Assembly (NCBI RefSeq): GCF_001424645.1
Contig: NZ_LMQR01000001.1
Location: 2,740,621-2,804,620, forward strand
Direction: 5' to 3'
Source of the DNA: Frigoribacterium sp. Leaf415
GTDB taxonomy: Bacteria; Actinomycetota; Actinomycetes; Actinomycetales; Microbacteriaceae
Length of the DNA: 64,000 nucleotides
Shown: piece by piece, positions 30,673 through 39,752 of the stretch
Layout: the number at the start of each line of letters is the position of its first letter
How positions within the stretch are numbered: position 1 is the first letter of the stretch
The notes under the pieces: model-generated
Told to the model about the DNA's origin: nothing
The model's input: only the letters and a program-made list of their open reading frames with translations
Databases searched by the model: none
Made by a program: the position numbers and the translations under genes

Positions 30673-31629
30673 ATGGACTTCATCGGCACCATCCTCTGGC
30701 CCCTGAGATGGGTCGTCGAGGCGATCCTCGTCGGCTTCCACAACGTCCTCACGGCGTTCGGCATGGACACCGCGGCCGGCAGCACGTGGGTGCTCTCGAT
30801 CGTCGGCCTGGTCCTCGTGGTGCGGGCCTGCCTCATCCCGATCTTCGTCCGGCAGATCAAGAGCCAGCGACGCATGATGGAGATCGCGCCCCGGCTCAAG
30901 AAGATCCAGGACAAGTACAAGGGCAAGCGCGACCAGTTCAGCCGCGAGGCGATGTCGCGCGAGACCATGGCGCTCTACAAGGACACCGGTACCAACCCGC
31001 TCAGCTCGTGCCTGCCGCTGCTGATCCAGATGCCGATCTTCTTCAGCCTCTACACCGTGCTGCACAACGCCCAGCAAGAGAAGGTGGGCATCGGCCTGCT
31101 GAACTCGGCGCTGTCGAACTCGTTCGGTGAGTCGGCGCTCTTCGGTGCTCCCCTGAAAGAGACCTTCCTCGGCGCCACCACCTGGGAGGTCCGCCTGATG
31201 GCCGGCGCCATGGTGGTCATCATGACGGCGTCGCAGTTCATCACCCAGCTGCAGATCGTCTCGAAGAACATGTCGCCCGAGACCAAGGCGAGCCCCATGT
31301 TCAAGCAGCAGCGCATGCTCCTGTACTTCCTCCCCCTCGTGTTCGTCTTCTCGGGTCTGTCGTTCCCCCTGGGCGTCATGTTCTACTGGCTCACCTCCAA
31401 CGTCTGGACCATGGCCCAGCAGTTCCTGGTCATCCGCAACATGCCCACCCCCGGCAGCGAGGCGGCACTGGCGCGTGAAGAGCGCCTCGCACGCAAGCAG
31501 CAGCGCAAGGGCCTGCCCAGCATCACCGTGACCGAGATCGAGTCGGCACCCGCCGTGCCGAAGACGACCCAGCGCACCCAGCCCGTCGGCAAGAACCGCT
31601 CCAAGAAGCAGAACGGCCCCAAGAAATGA
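30673..31629 (+). CDS. yidC: YidC/Oxa1 membrane protein insertase
   Basis: 318 residues, the Gram-positive-type short YidC without a large periplasmic loop. Five membrane helices are visible; the conserved substrate groove Arg in VVRACLIPIFVRQIKSQRRM, and NPLSSCLPLLIQMPIFFSLY. The C-terminus is Lys/Arg-rich (RLARKQQRKGL; KNRSKKQNGPKK), typical for ribosome contact. Its stop overlaps jag by ATGA. Confidence 0.97.
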   Translation: MDFIGTILWPLRWVVEAILVGFHNVLTAFGMDTAAGSTWVLSIVGLVLVVRACLIPIFVRQIKSQRRMMEIAPRLKKIQDKYKGKRDQFSREAMSRETMALYKDTGTNPLSSCLPLLIQMPIFFSLYTVLHNAQQEKVGIGLLNSALSNSFGESALFGAPLKETFLGATTWEVRLMAGAMVVIMTASQFITQLQIVSKNMSPETKASPMFKQQRMLLYFLPLVFVFSGLSFPLGVMFYWLTSNVWTMAQQFLVIRNMPTPGSEAALAREERLARKQQRKGLPSITVTEIESAPAVPKTTQRTQPVGKNRSKKQNGPKK

Positions 31630-32189
31630 CCTCAGACGACTCCACGACCGACATCGTCGAGCCTGCCGCCGAGAACGACGGTGCCGTCGCCTCGAGCAAC
31701 GACCAGGAGGCGCGGGTCGCCTCGGACGACACGGCCGACGTCCTCGACGAGGGCGACATCGCAGCCGACTACATCGAAGAGCTGCTCGACATCTGCGACT
31801 TCGACGGAGACATCGACATCGAGGTCCGCGGCGGTCGCTCGTACATCTCGGTCGATTCGAGCGGCGAGCAGAAGCTGCGCGTCCTGTCGAAGCCCGACAC
31901 GGTCAACGCCCTGCAAGAGCTGACGCGCATCGCGGTGCAGACGAAGACGGGCGAGTTCTCGCGGCTCATCCTCGACATCGGAGGCTCGCGCGCCACGCGT
32001 GAGACCGAGCTGGGCCGTCTCGTGGACGTCGCCGTCGCGAAGCTCGAGGACGGCGCCACGTCGGCGTCCCTCCCGCCCATGTCGTCCTACGAGCGCAAAC
32101 TCGTCCACGACATCGTGGCCGCGCGGGGCTTCACCTCGGAGTCCGAGGGCGAAGGCCGCGACCGTCACACCGTCATCACCCGTCCCTGA
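31626..32189 (+). CDS. jag: Jag/KhpB RNA-binding protein (KH-R3H)
   Basis: 187 residues: an acidic head, a KH-type domain (about 65-120, LLDICDFDGDIDIEV...), and an R3H domain with SYERKLVHDIVAARGF and a conserved end RDRHTVITRP. Jag/KhpB binds RNA and influences cell-wall synthesis and division. Overlap with yidC and close spacing to rsmG make it part of the same operon. An AGGAGGCGCG motif lies in its head region at 31705. Confidence 0.94.
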   Translation: MTSDDSTTDIVEPAAENDGAVASSNDQEARVASDDTADVLDEGDIAADYIEELLDICDFDGDIDIEVRGGRSYISVDSSGEQKLRVLSKPDTVNALQELTRIAVQTKTGEFSRLILDIGGSRATRETELGRLVDVAVAKLEDGATSASLPPMSSYERKLVHDIVAARGFTSESEGEGRDRHTVITRP

Positions 32190-32199
32190 GCCCACGGAC

Positions 32200-32835
32200 A
32201 TGACCGACACGTCGACCCTCGAGGTCGAGCCCGCCGTCGCGGCGACGATCTTCGGCGACCGTCTCGACGTCGTGCGCCGCTACGTCGCCGACCTCGCCCA
32301 GCACGGGGAAGAACTCGGCCTGATCGGACCGCTCGAGCTGCCGCGTCTCTGGACCCGGCACGTCATCAACTGTGGGCTGTTGGCGCCCCTGCTGGTCTCC
32401 GGTCGAGTCGGCGACATCGGGTCGGGTGCCGGCCTGCCAGGACTCGTGCTCGCGGCTGCTCGTCCGGACGCCACGCTCGTCCTGATCGAACCGATGGAGC
32501 GACGCGTCGACTGGCTGACGGCCGAGGCCGAGCGCATGGGTCTCGACAACGTCGAGGTCGTCCGTGCCCGCGCCGAAGACGTACAGCTGGACGGCTGGCT
32601 CGACCAGGCGACCGCCCGTGCGGTGTCGGCCCTCTCCAAGTTGATCCCGCTGACCGCCCCGCTGGTGAAGACCGGCGGACAACTCCTGTTGATGAAGGGT
32701 GCGCGGGTCGACGACGAGATCGCCGCCGCACGCAAGGTCATCGCGCGCCACCACCTGATCGACGTCGAGGCTCGTGAGCTGGGCGTCGGACTCGTCGACG
32801 AGACGACTCGGGTGTTCATCGCCACTCTGGACTGA
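32200..32835 (+). CDS. rsmG: 16S rRNA (guanine527-N7)-methyltransferase RsmG
   Basis: 211 residues. SAM-binding GDIGSGAGLPGLVLAAA near residue 73, then LIEPMERRVDWL, and KGARVDDEIAAA. It methylates G527 of 16S rRNA; loss confers low-level streptomycin resistance in many bacteria. ATG 32200 follows jag by 10 bases. It is followed by the parAB promoter region. Confidence 0.96.
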   Translation: MTDTSTLEVEPAVAATIFGDRLDVVRRYVADLAQHGEELGLIGPLELPRLWTRHVINCGLLAPLLVSGRVGDIGSGAGLPGLVLAAARPDATLVLIEPMERRVDWLTAEAERMGLDNVEVVRARAEDVQLDGWLDQATARAVSALSKLIPLTAPLVKTGGQLLLMKGARVDDEIAAARKVIARHHLIDVEARELGVGLVDETTRVFIATLD

Positions 32836-32865
32836 CCAGACCGAGGATCTCAGCTTGAGTACCCT

Positions 32866-32894
32866 TTGACCAGGTATTATTGTCTTTTTATTGT
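32866..32894 (+). promoter_or_regulatory. Probable parAB promoter
   Basis: TTGACC (32866-32871), 17-base spacer, TATTGT (32889-32894), in the 244-bp AT-richer gap between rsmG and parA. The first parS site lies about 150 bases downstream, between promoter and parA start. Confidence 0.7.
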
Positions 32895-33041
32895 TTCGGG
32901 ACGGTGGTCGCCCACGAGGTCTCGTCGGGCACGCGCACGTGGGCTCCCTCTCTTTGTCGGGGCCTGACGATAGACTCGGCCTTCGATCCCCGATGATCAC
33001 CGAGCCGTTTCCAAGCGGTGTGGTCACACCTCCGGGCAGGT

Positions 33042-33057
33042 CGTTTCACGTGAAACA
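33042..33057. promoter_or_regulatory. parS: parS site 1
   Basis: CGTTTCACGTGAAACA: 15 of 16 positions of the consensus parS palindrome, located just upstream of the chosen parA start; ParB bound here could also modulate parAB expression. Confidence 0.92.
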
Positions 33058-33079
33058 TGGCGATACGGAGACCCCTTCA

Positions 33080-33982
33080 GTGAGTTCCTCGGCTGACGAC
33101 GACAGAAGCACTCCCCTGGCTCGGGAGCTCGCCGACCTGAATCGACGCAAGCAGGCCCTGTCACGAGAACCTCTTCCCTCCCCCGCCTCGACACGAGTGA
33201 TCACCGTCTCCAACCAGAAGGGTGGCGTCGGCAAGACCACGACCACCGTCAACCTCTCGGCCGCTCTGGCGCGGAGTGGGGCGAAGGTGTTGGTCATCGA
33301 TCTCGATCCCCAGGGCAACGCCTCGACGGCCCTCGGTGTGGAACACCGGGCCGAGACGCCGAGCGTCTACGACGTCGTGGTGAACGACGGCGAGGTCGCG
33401 GACGTCGTCCAGAAGAGCCCCGAGTTCGACACGCTCTTCTGCATCCCGGCCACGATCCACCTCGCCGGAGCCGAGATCGAACTCGTCTCGCTCGTCGCTC
33501 GCGAGCAGCGACTGAGCAGAGCGCTGTCCGAGTACCTCAGCGCCACCGAGAAGGCCGGCGAGCGATACGACTACGTCTTCATCGACTGCCCCCCGTCTCT
33601 CGGATTGCTCACGATCAATGCCTTCGTCGCCGCCAGTGAAGTGCTCATCCCCATCCAGTGCGAGTACTACGCACTCGAAGGGTTGAGCCAACTGCTGCGC
33701 AACATCCAGCTCATCGAGAAGCACCTGAACCCGAAGCTCAAGGTGTCGAGCATCCTGCTCACGATGTACGACGGACGGACGAACCTGGCTCAGCAGGTCG
33801 TCGCCGACGTTCGCGACCATTTCCCTGATGAAGCACTGAACACCCTGATTCCCCGGTCGGTCAGGATCAGTGAGGCACCCGGCTACGGGCAGACGGTCAT
33901 CAGCTACGACACCAACTCCCCCGGGTCGATCTCGTACCTCGAGGCGGCCGCCGAACTAGCACGTCGAGGAGCACCCCAGTAA
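33080..33982 (+). CDS. parA: Chromosome partitioning ATPase ParA
   Basis: 300 residues. The start is GTG 33080 with GGAG 9 bases upstream; earlier starts would place parS within the coding sequence. Deviant Walker A KGGVGKTTTT at 47-56, Walker A' IDLDPQGNAST, and Walker B DYVFIDCPPSLGLL. It forms ATP-dependent gradients that move ParB-parS complexes. parB begins at its last base (TAATG). Confidence 0.96.
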   Translation: MSSSADDDRSTPLARELADLNRRKQALSREPLPSPASTRVITVSNQKGGVGKTTTTVNLSAALARSGAKVLVIDLDPQGNASTALGVEHRAETPSVYDVVVNDGEVADVVQKSPEFDTLFCIPATIHLAGAEIELVSLVAREQRLSRALSEYLSATEKAGERYDYVFIDCPPSLGLLTINAFVAASEVLIPIQCEYYALEGLSQLLRNIQLIEKHLNPKLKVSSILLTMYDGRTNLAQQVVADVRDHFPDEALNTLIPRSVRISEAPGYGQTVISYDTNSPGSISYLEAAAELARRGAPQ

Positions 33983-34929
33983 TGGCAACCAAGCGAACCG
34001 GACTCGGGCGCGGCATCGGCGCCCTCATCCCCGTCTCCGACGAGAGCCAGGACCGCCCGGTAGACGTCTTCTTCCCGACGGCACAACAGACGGCCGACGA
34101 GCTCATCGCCGTGCCGGGTGCACGCCTGGCGAACCTCAATCCGTTGGACATCACCCCGAACGCGCAGCAGCCACGGGCCGAGTTCCGTGCCGAAGAGCTC
34201 GCCGAGTTGGTGACGTCCATCCGCGAGGTCGGTGTGTTGCAGCCCATCGTCGTCCGTCCGATCAAGAAGAGCGGCAAGGGGGCAGCACAGTACGAGCTCG
34301 TCATGGGCGAGCGACGCCTCCGGGCGACCAAAGAGCTGGGTCTCGCGACGATCCCTGCCATCGTCAAGGACACCGCGGACGACGCGATGCTGCGCGACGC
34401 CCTGCTCGAGAACCTCCACCGAGCCGAGCTCAACCCGCTCGAAGAAGCATCCGCCTATCAGCAACTTCTCGCCGACTTCGGCATCACCCAGGACGAGCTG
34501 GCCACCCGCATCGGCCGCAGCCGCCCACAGATCACCAACACCCTGAGGTTGCTGAGGCTGCCGGCTGCCGTGCAGCGCCGGGTCGCCTCGGGCGTCCTGA
34601 CGGCCGGGCACGCCCGAGCCATCCTGAGCACGGGTGACCCGGTGCTCATGGCTCGACTCGCGGATCGCATCGTCAACGAAGACCTCAGCGTGCGCGCGGC
34701 CGAGGCCATCGCCGCGGGTGGGAGCGCCAAGCCGAAGTCGACGCGCACCTCGACGCCGGGTAAGCACCAGGCGCACTTGGACGAGGTGGCAGAGAGCCTC
34801 GGTGACCGGTTCGACACCCGGGTGAAGGTGTCGTTGGGTGCTCGCAAAGGCTCCATCACGATTGACTTCGCGTCCATGCAGGATCTCAACCGCATCCTCG
34901 GCCAGTTGGGGCACGAGCAAGAGGAGTGA
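33982..34929 (+). CDS. parB: Chromosome partitioning protein ParB
   Basis: 315 residues: head KRTGLGRGIGALIP (ParA-interacting), the CTP-binding GERRLRA box (109-115) and ENLHRAELNPLEEA, the HTH GRSRPQITNTLRLLRLP that reads parS, and a C-terminal dimerisation domain. It spreads from parS as a CTP-dependent clamp and recruits SMC. Four parS sites lie within 3 kb. Confidence 0.97.
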   Translation: MATKRTGLGRGIGALIPVSDESQDRPVDVFFPTAQQTADELIAVPGARLANLNPLDITPNAQQPRAEFRAEELAELVTSIREVGVLQPIVVRPIKKSGKGAAQYELVMGERRLRATKELGLATIPAIVKDTADDAMLRDALLENLHRAELNPLEEASAYQQLLADFGITQDELATRIGRSRPQITNTLRLLRLPAAVQRRVASGVLTAGHARAILSTGDPVLMARLADRIVNEDLSVRAAEAIAAGGSAKPKSTRTSTPGKHQAHLDEVAESLGDRFDTRVKVSLGARKGSITIDFASMQDLNRILGQLGHEQEE

Positions 34930-34957
34930 CTGCTCGTTCGTAGGGCCCCTGACCAAC

Positions 34958-34973
34958 TGTTTCACGTGAAACA
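34958..34973. promoter_or_regulatory. parS: parS site 2
   Basis: TGTTTCACGTGAAACA, exact consensus parS palindrome, 28 bases after the parB stop. Confidence 0.97.
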
Positions 34974-34977
34974 TCGA

Positions 34978-35005
34978 CCGCCCTTGCTCTTCAGAGCAGG
35001 GGCGG
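34978..35005 (+). terminator. parAB terminator
   Basis: Stem CCGCCC-TTGCTCT / AGAGCA-GGGGCGG with TC loop followed by TTGTT, immediately after parS site 2. Confidence 0.75.
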
Positions 35006-35051
35006 TTGTTGCTGCGGCTGGCTCTCAGCGCTCTCCGCTGTGTGCCGCCGG

Positions 35052-35067
35052 TGTTTCACGTGAAACG
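35052..35067. promoter_or_regulatory. parS: parS site 3
   Basis: TGTTTCACGTGAAACG, one mismatch from the consensus, 94 bases after site 2. Confidence 0.93.
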
Positions 35068-35678
35068 GGCCTTGTTCTAGGCATCTACTTCTATGCCCGG
35101 TAGGTCATCAGCGTGACCGAGGAAAACAGATGAGTGGGCATGCCATCTGAACGTGTTGTCGCTCATCGTGTGACCTGGAGGTGGCCCATCGATTCCTCCA
35201 GTTGGTGACGGCTGAACCAGTACGCTGCCCCATCGATTCCTCCAGTTGGTGACGGCTGAATCAGTACGCTGCCCCATCGCTGATCTGAGGTTCCTGTCGT
35301 GGAGAGGGATGGTGTCGATTCGGGCTAGAGACACGAGTCACCATCGAGAGGAGTCGCACAACCGAGTTGCTCGAGCGACCGTGAGTTTGCACACCTGTCG
35401 TGGGACGGCAGGGGTCCGAGAGCGACGACGCTCATCCAACTCGTGAAAGCGACCAGCAGCAGATGTCGATCGGCCTGATCACGACCGGTTCAACCCCGAC
35501 AGTGCCGATGAGAGTCTGTCGTCCCCGAGCACGACGCTGTACCTCTCGGGCCTTACGTTGGTCTCATCGAAAAACCTGACACGGGCAGACCCTGCTCCGC
35601 ACGTAACACCGGCCAGCGGTGTGGCCCGCTCGCGCCCCACGCGTGGCTAGGCCGTTGTCACGACCTCCAGGTGGGCTA
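35068..35678. other. Gene-free parS-flanked region
   Basis: About 600 bases between parS sites 3 and 4 without a credible gene; the short frames here lack ribosome-binding sites and core codon use. Apart from a tandem 44-bp repeat, no structure was recognised. Base composition is lower in GC than the flanking genes. Confidence 0.6.
35185..35280. repeat. 44-bp tandem repeat, two copies and a stub
   Basis: A unit starting CCCATCGATTCCTCCAGTTG and ending CAGTACGCTG is present at 35185-35228 and 35229-35272 with a single C/T difference, followed by 8 bases of a third copy (CCCATCGC). It lies in the gene-free region between parS sites 3 and 4. Confidence 0.93.
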
Positions 35679-35694
35679 CGTTTCACGTGAAACG
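35679..35694. promoter_or_regulatory. parS: parS site 4
   Basis: CGTTTCACGTGAAACG, the 14-bp core palindrome with both outer positions changed, 20 bases from the ddl stop. Confidence 0.88.
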
Positions 35695-35714
35695 TCGCGC
35701 TGCACCCGCGTCCG

Positions 35715-36677
35715 TCAGCGACGGTGGTCGGTGACAGCCTTCTCGGCGAGGGCGGCGTAGAACATGCCGAGCTCGTAGCCGGCCGACTCCAGAGCCATCG
35801 GGACGAGTGACGTCTCGGTCAGCCCGGGCAGCACGTTGACCTCGAGGAACCACGGGGTCCCGGCGGCATCGACGATGAGGTCGACCCGCGAGAGGTGACG
35901 GAGCCCGAGGGCTTCGTGTACGGCCACTGCGGCGCGGGCGGCAGCATCGGAGGCAGCCGAGTCGAGCCGTGCGGGGGTGAAGAACGTGGTCTCCCCCGCG
36001 TTGTAGCGAGCCTCGAAACCGTAGAAACCCTGACGGGGCACGATCTCGACCGCGGGGAGGGCGAGCGGGCCGTCACCGGTGTCGATGACCCCGATGGCGA
36101 TCTCGGTACCGGTGATCTTCTGCTCGACGATGACGTCGTCGCAGTACGTGTACGCGTCGACCATGGCCCTCGGCAGCGCACCGATGTCGTCGACGACCGT
36201 CACGCCTTGGGCGGAGCCACCTCGCGCCGGCTTCACGACGACGGGTACCGGGTGCTCCTCGGCGATGGCCGCCAACACGCCGACGGCGCCGAGCTCACGG
36301 AAGGCGTCGTGGGACAAGGTGATGCCTCGCGGGGTGGAGACCCCGGCGCGTCGGGCGAGCTCTTTCGCGGTCGGCTTGTCCCAGGCCAGTCGCGCCGCGG
36401 CCGCCGTGCTGCCGACGAACGGGACGTCGAGCGCCTCGAGCAGACCGCGCAGCGCTCCGTCCTCGCCGCTCGCTCCGTGCAGGGCCGGCCACACGACGTC
36501 GGGACGTGACGCGGTCAGATGGCCGAGCAACGAGGCGTCGGGATCACGGAGCTCCACCTCGATGCCGTGGGTGACGAGGCTGTCGACCACGCGCCTCCCC
36601 GATCTCAGGGAGACGTCGCGTTCGTGCGAGATGCCTCCGGCGAGGACGGTGACGGTACGCAGCTCACTCGATGCCAT
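35715..36677 (-). CDS. ddl: D-alanine--D-alanine ligase (ATP-grasp)
   Basis: 320 residues: GGISHERDVSLRSGR (residues 14-28), the ATP-binding segment VVVKPARGGSAQGV, and a final FLEVNVLPGLTETSLVP with the Mg-binding Glu/Asn. It makes the D-Ala-D-Ala dipeptide for peptidoglycan. It is followed by parS 4 and preceded by the aminotransferase gene on the same strand with a 74-bp gap. Substrate is inferred from family; a related D-Ala-D-X ligase is possible. Confidence 0.88.
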   Translation of the reverse strand: MASSELRTVTVLAGGISHERDVSLRSGRRVVDSLVTHGIEVELRDPDASLLGHLTASRPDVVWPALHGASGEDGALRGLLEALDVPFVGSTAAAARLAWDKPTAKELARRAGVSTPRGITLSHDAFRELGAVGVLAAIAEEHPVPVVVKPARGGSAQGVTVVDDIGALPRAMVDAYTYCDDVIVEQKITGTEIAIGVIDTGDGPLALPAVEIVPRQGFYGFEARYNAGETTFFTPARLDSAASDAAARAAVAVHEALGLRHLSRVDLIVDAAGTPWFLEVNVLPGLTETSLVPMALESAGYELGMFYAALAEKAVTDHRR

Positions 36678-36751
36678 GGGGGTCTCTTCCTTGTGTCACG
36701 ACGGAGGCCGGTCTCGTGGACGGAAAGCTCACGAGACGCCGAAAGTGCTGA

Positions 36752-38056
36752 TCAGTTGGTGTTCGGCGGCGGAACGACGACGCTCTGCGGGCGAAGAGCC
36801 GGGTTCGACAGGCTCGCGGGCGAGAACGTGCGCAGCAGGTCGAGTTCGCCGTTGACGACGTTCGCCAGGCGGGCCACGCCGGTGCGGATCGACTCGGGCG
36901 TCGGGTAGCAGAACGACAGGCGGATGTTCTGCCGACCGTCGCCGTCGGCGAAGAACGCCGTGCCGGGCGTGTAGGCCACGAGCTCTTTGACCGCTCGGGG
37001 CAGCATGGCCTTCGAGTCGAGCTCGGCCGGCAGCCCCACCCAGACGAAGAAGCCCCCGTCGGGTACGTTCCACGTGAGCGACGGCAGGTACTCCCCCAGC
37101 GCCGAGATCATCGCGTCGCGCCGCTCGCGGTACAGGTCGCGGAAGGTCTCGATCTGCCCACGCCAGTCGGCCTGGTCGAGGTACTCGGTGATGACGAACT
37201 GCCCGAACGAGTTCGGCGACAGGGTGGCCGACTCGTTGGCGAGGATGAGCTTCTCGCGGATGGCGTGCGGGGCGAGTGCCCAGCCCACCCGGAAGCCGGG
37301 TGCGAGGGTCTTGGAGAACGACCCGAGGTAGATCACTCCCTCGTCGTCGATCGAGCGCATCGCCTGGGGGGCCGGTTGGTCGAAGTAGAGCAGCCCGTAG
37401 GGGTTGTCCTCGAGGACGAGGATGCCGGCCGAGCGGCAGATCTCGAGGATCTCGACGCGGCGGGCCCAGGTGAGGGTGACACCGGCAGGGTTGTGGAAGT
37501 TCGGGATCGTGTACAGGAACTTGATCCGCCCGCCGCGGGCCGTGACCGTCGCGATGGCCTCACGCAGCGCCTCGGGCACGAGTCCGTGTTCGTCCATCGG
37601 GACGTGCACGACGTCGGCCTGGTACGCCTTGAAGACCCCCAGGGCGCCCACGTAGCTCGGCGACTCGGCGAGCACGACGTCGCCCGGGTTCACGAACAGG
37701 CGGGTGACGAGGTCGAGGGCCTGCTGCGAGCCCGTGGTGACGACCACGTCGTCGGCGCTGCCGCGGATGCCCTCCATCGCCATGATCTGCATGATGTGCT
37801 CGCGGATCGCCGGGGTGCCCTGGCCGCTGCCGTACTGCATCGCCATCGCTCCCCCGTCGGCCATGACGCGGTCGATGGCGCCGGTGACGAGCTCGCGGGG
37901 CAGGGCGGAGACGTAGGGCATGCCGCCGGCCAGCGAGACGACCTCGGGGCGCGAGGCGACGGCGAACAGGGCTCGGACCTCGGAGGCGCTGAGGCCGGCC
38001 GTACGGTCGGCGTACGAGTCGTACCACGGGTCGAGGTTGGTGCCCTTGTCGCTCAT
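36752..38056 (-). CDS. PLP-dependent class I/II aminotransferase (MocR/2-aminoadipate type)
   Basis: 434 residues from ATG 38056 (MSDKGTNLDPWY), with AGGGA upstream; a TTG start 36 bases earlier is less likely. Fold type I: GSQQALDLVTRLF, YTIPNFHNPAGVTL, the PLP lysine in YLGSFSKTLAPGFRVGW. Such aminotransferases act on aromatic or 2-aminoadipate/branched amino acids; the substrate cannot be named. It is the common neighbour of ddl and parB in Microbacteriaceae-like origins. Confidence 0.87.
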   Translation of the reverse strand: MSDKGTNLDPWYDSYADRTAGLSASEVRALFAVASRPEVVSLAGGMPYVSALPRELVTGAIDRVMADGGAMAMQYGSGQGTPAIREHIMQIMAMEGIRGSADDVVVTTGSQQALDLVTRLFVNPGDVVLAESPSYVGALGVFKAYQADVVHVPMDEHGLVPEALREAIATVTARGGRIKFLYTIPNFHNPAGVTLTWARRVEILEICRSAGILVLEDNPYGLLYFDQPAPQAMRSIDDEGVIYLGSFSKTLAPGFRVGWALAPHAIREKLILANESATLSPNSFGQFVITEYLDQADWRGQIETFRDLYRERRDAMISALGEYLPSLTWNVPDGGFFVWVGLPAELDSKAMLPRAVKELVAYTPGTAFFADGDGRQNIRLSFCYPTPESIRTGVARLANVVNGELDLLRTFSPASLSNPALRPQSVVVPPPNTN

Positions 38057-38115
38057 CGATGTCCCTGTTCTGTCAGAGGGTGATTCGGTCAAGACTATGC
38101 CCGTGCGGCCGGGGG

Positions 38116-38159
38116 ACGACGAGAGCCCGCCCAGCGTGTGCTGGGCGGGCTCTCGTCGT
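38116..38159 (-). terminator. trxA terminator
   Basis: Perfect 19-bp stem ACGACGAGAGCCCGCCCAG / CTGGGCGGGCTCTCGTCGT with a CGTGTG loop, 14 bases past the trxA stop. Confidence 0.92.
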
Positions 38160-38173
38160 GGTGTCGGCGTCGA

Positions 38174-38500
38174 CTACGCGATGAACTCCGCCAGGTCGGC
38201 CTCGAGGGCCGGCTTGGGCTTGGCACCGATGACGGTCTTGACGACCTCGCCGCCGCGGTAGACCTTCATGGCCGGGATCGAGGTTATCTGGTACTTCATG
38301 GCGGTCTGCGGGTTGTCGTCGACGTTGAGCTTGACGATCTCGATCTTGTCGCCGTGCTCGGCGGCGATCTGGTCGAGGATCGGCGAGACGGCGCGACACG
38401 GGCCGCACCACTCGGCCCAGAAGTCGACGAGGATCGTCTTGTCGGAGTTGAGGACGTCGGCCTCGAAGGACGCGTCGGTCACTGCTTTGGCGCTGCTCAT
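38174..38500 (-). CDS. trxA: Thioredoxin
   Basis: 108 residues with the active site WCGPCR (Cys32, Cys35), and KYQITSIPAMKVYRGGEVV with the cis-Pro. Reduced by TrxB encoded 48 bases upstream; general cytoplasmic disulfide reductant. Confidence 0.97.
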   Translation of the reverse strand: MSSAKAVTDASFEADVLNSDKTILVDFWAEWCGPCRAVSPILDQIAAEHGDKIEIVKLNVDDNPQTAMKYQITSIPAMKVYRGGEVVKTVIGAKPKPALEADLAEFIA

Positions 38501-38548
38501 GGTGTTCCTTTCGTCAGGGTGATCTGGGTTGGCTTCAGGAGGCGCGGG

Positions 38549-39541
38549 TCAGGCGACCACGGACTCGGACGTCTCGACGCCCTCGGCCGACCCCACGGTC
38601 TGCTCGGCCAGGAAGGTTTGGTCGAGCGAGGCCAGGTAGTGCTCGACGTCGAGCGCCGCGACGGTGCCCGAGGCCGCGGCGGTGGCCGCCTGGCGGTAGG
38701 TCGCGTCGATGACGTCGCCCGCGGCGAAGACGCCGGTCAGGTTGGTCTTCGAGCTGCGCCCCTGCACGGCGATGGTGCCGTCCGAGGTCAGGTCGACCTG
38801 ACCGTGCACGAGGTGCACGCGGGGGTCGTTGCCGATGGCGATGAAGAGGCCGTCGAGGTCGAGGTCGGTCGTGCTGCCGTCGACCGTGTCGGTCAGGGTG
38901 ACGCCGGTGGCCTTCTCGCCGCCGAGGATCGCCGTGACCTGCTTGTCGAACAGGAACTCGATCTTCTCGTTCGCGTGGGCCCGGTCTTGCATGATCTTCG
39001 ACGCGCGCAGGCTGCTCGAGCGGTGGATGACGTAGACCTTCGAGGCGAAGCGGGTCAGGAACGTCGCTTCCTCCATGGCCGAGTCGCCGCCGCCGACGAC
39101 GGCGATCGCCTTCTCCTTGAAGAAGAAGCCGTCGCAGGTGGCGCACCAGCTGACGCCGCGGCCGCTCAGGCGCTCCTCGTCGGCGAGGCCGAGCTTGCGA
39201 TACGCGCTGCCCGTCGCGAAGATCACCGTGAGGCTCTCCTCGACGGTGCCGTTGCCCAGGGTGACCTTCTTGACGTCGCCGGTCAGGTCGACGGCGGTGA
39301 CGTCGTCGAGCAGCACCTCGGCACCGAACTTCTCTGCCTGCTCTTGCATCTTGAACATGAGCTCGGGGCCCTGGATGCCCTCGGGGAAGCCGGGGAAGTT
39401 CTCGACCTCGGTGGTCTTCATGAGCTCGCCGCCGGCCTCGACCGAGCTCGCGACGATGAGGGGGCGCAGACCGGCCCGGGCGGCGTAGATGCCGGCCGTG
39501 TAGCCGGCGGGGCCGGAACCGATGATGATGACCTGGCGCAT
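38549..39541 (-). CDS. trxB: Thioredoxin reductase
   Basis: 330 residues from ATG 39541 (MRQVIIIGSGPAG). FAD-binding GSGPAGYTAG, redox-active CATC (Cys133, Cys136), NADPH-binding GGGDSAMEEATFL, and C-terminal GVFAAGDVID. It passes electrons from NADPH to TrxA. The last about 20 residues are an acidic extension; an AGGAGGCGCG motif lies just after its stop at 38537. Confidence 0.97.
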   Translation of the reverse strand: MRQVIIIGSGPAGYTAGIYAARAGLRPLIVASSVEAGGELMKTTEVENFPGFPEGIQGPELMFKMQEQAEKFGAEVLLDDVTAVDLTGDVKKVTLGNGTVEESLTVIFATGSAYRKLGLADEERLSGRGVSWCATCDGFFFKEKAIAVVGGGDSAMEEATFLTRFASKVYVIHRSSSLRASKIMQDRAHANEKIEFLFDKQVTAILGGEKATGVTLTDTVDGSTTDLDLDGLFIAIGNDPRVHLVHGQVDLTSDGTIAVQGRSSKTNLTGVFAAGDVIDATYRQAATAAASGTVAALDVEHYLASLDQTFLAEQTVGSAEGVETSESVVA

Positions 39542-39752
39542 GGGCACCTTCCTGGGGGAGAACTTCACGAGCGGGAAGACGACCTGCGAGCGGTGGCTCG
39601 GAGGTCGGATCCCTCGATCGTCTGGTGGAACGCATCCTACCGACGGGGCATTCCCGCGGGCCTGGCAGTGCGGCGCCCGGCCGGGCCCCGCAGTGCCTGG
39701 CAGCGCCCGGCAGTGCCGTGCACGCCCGCCCGCCCGCGACGGCCAGCGGCGG

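Noticed and set aside
35185..35280. Possible CRISPR array
   Set aside because: Head-to-tail 44-bp copies without spacers and only two full units; no cas genes.
35077..35446. Short frames in the parS-flanked region
   Set aside because: They include tandem repeat DNA, lack ribosome-binding sites and have no recognisable protein pattern.
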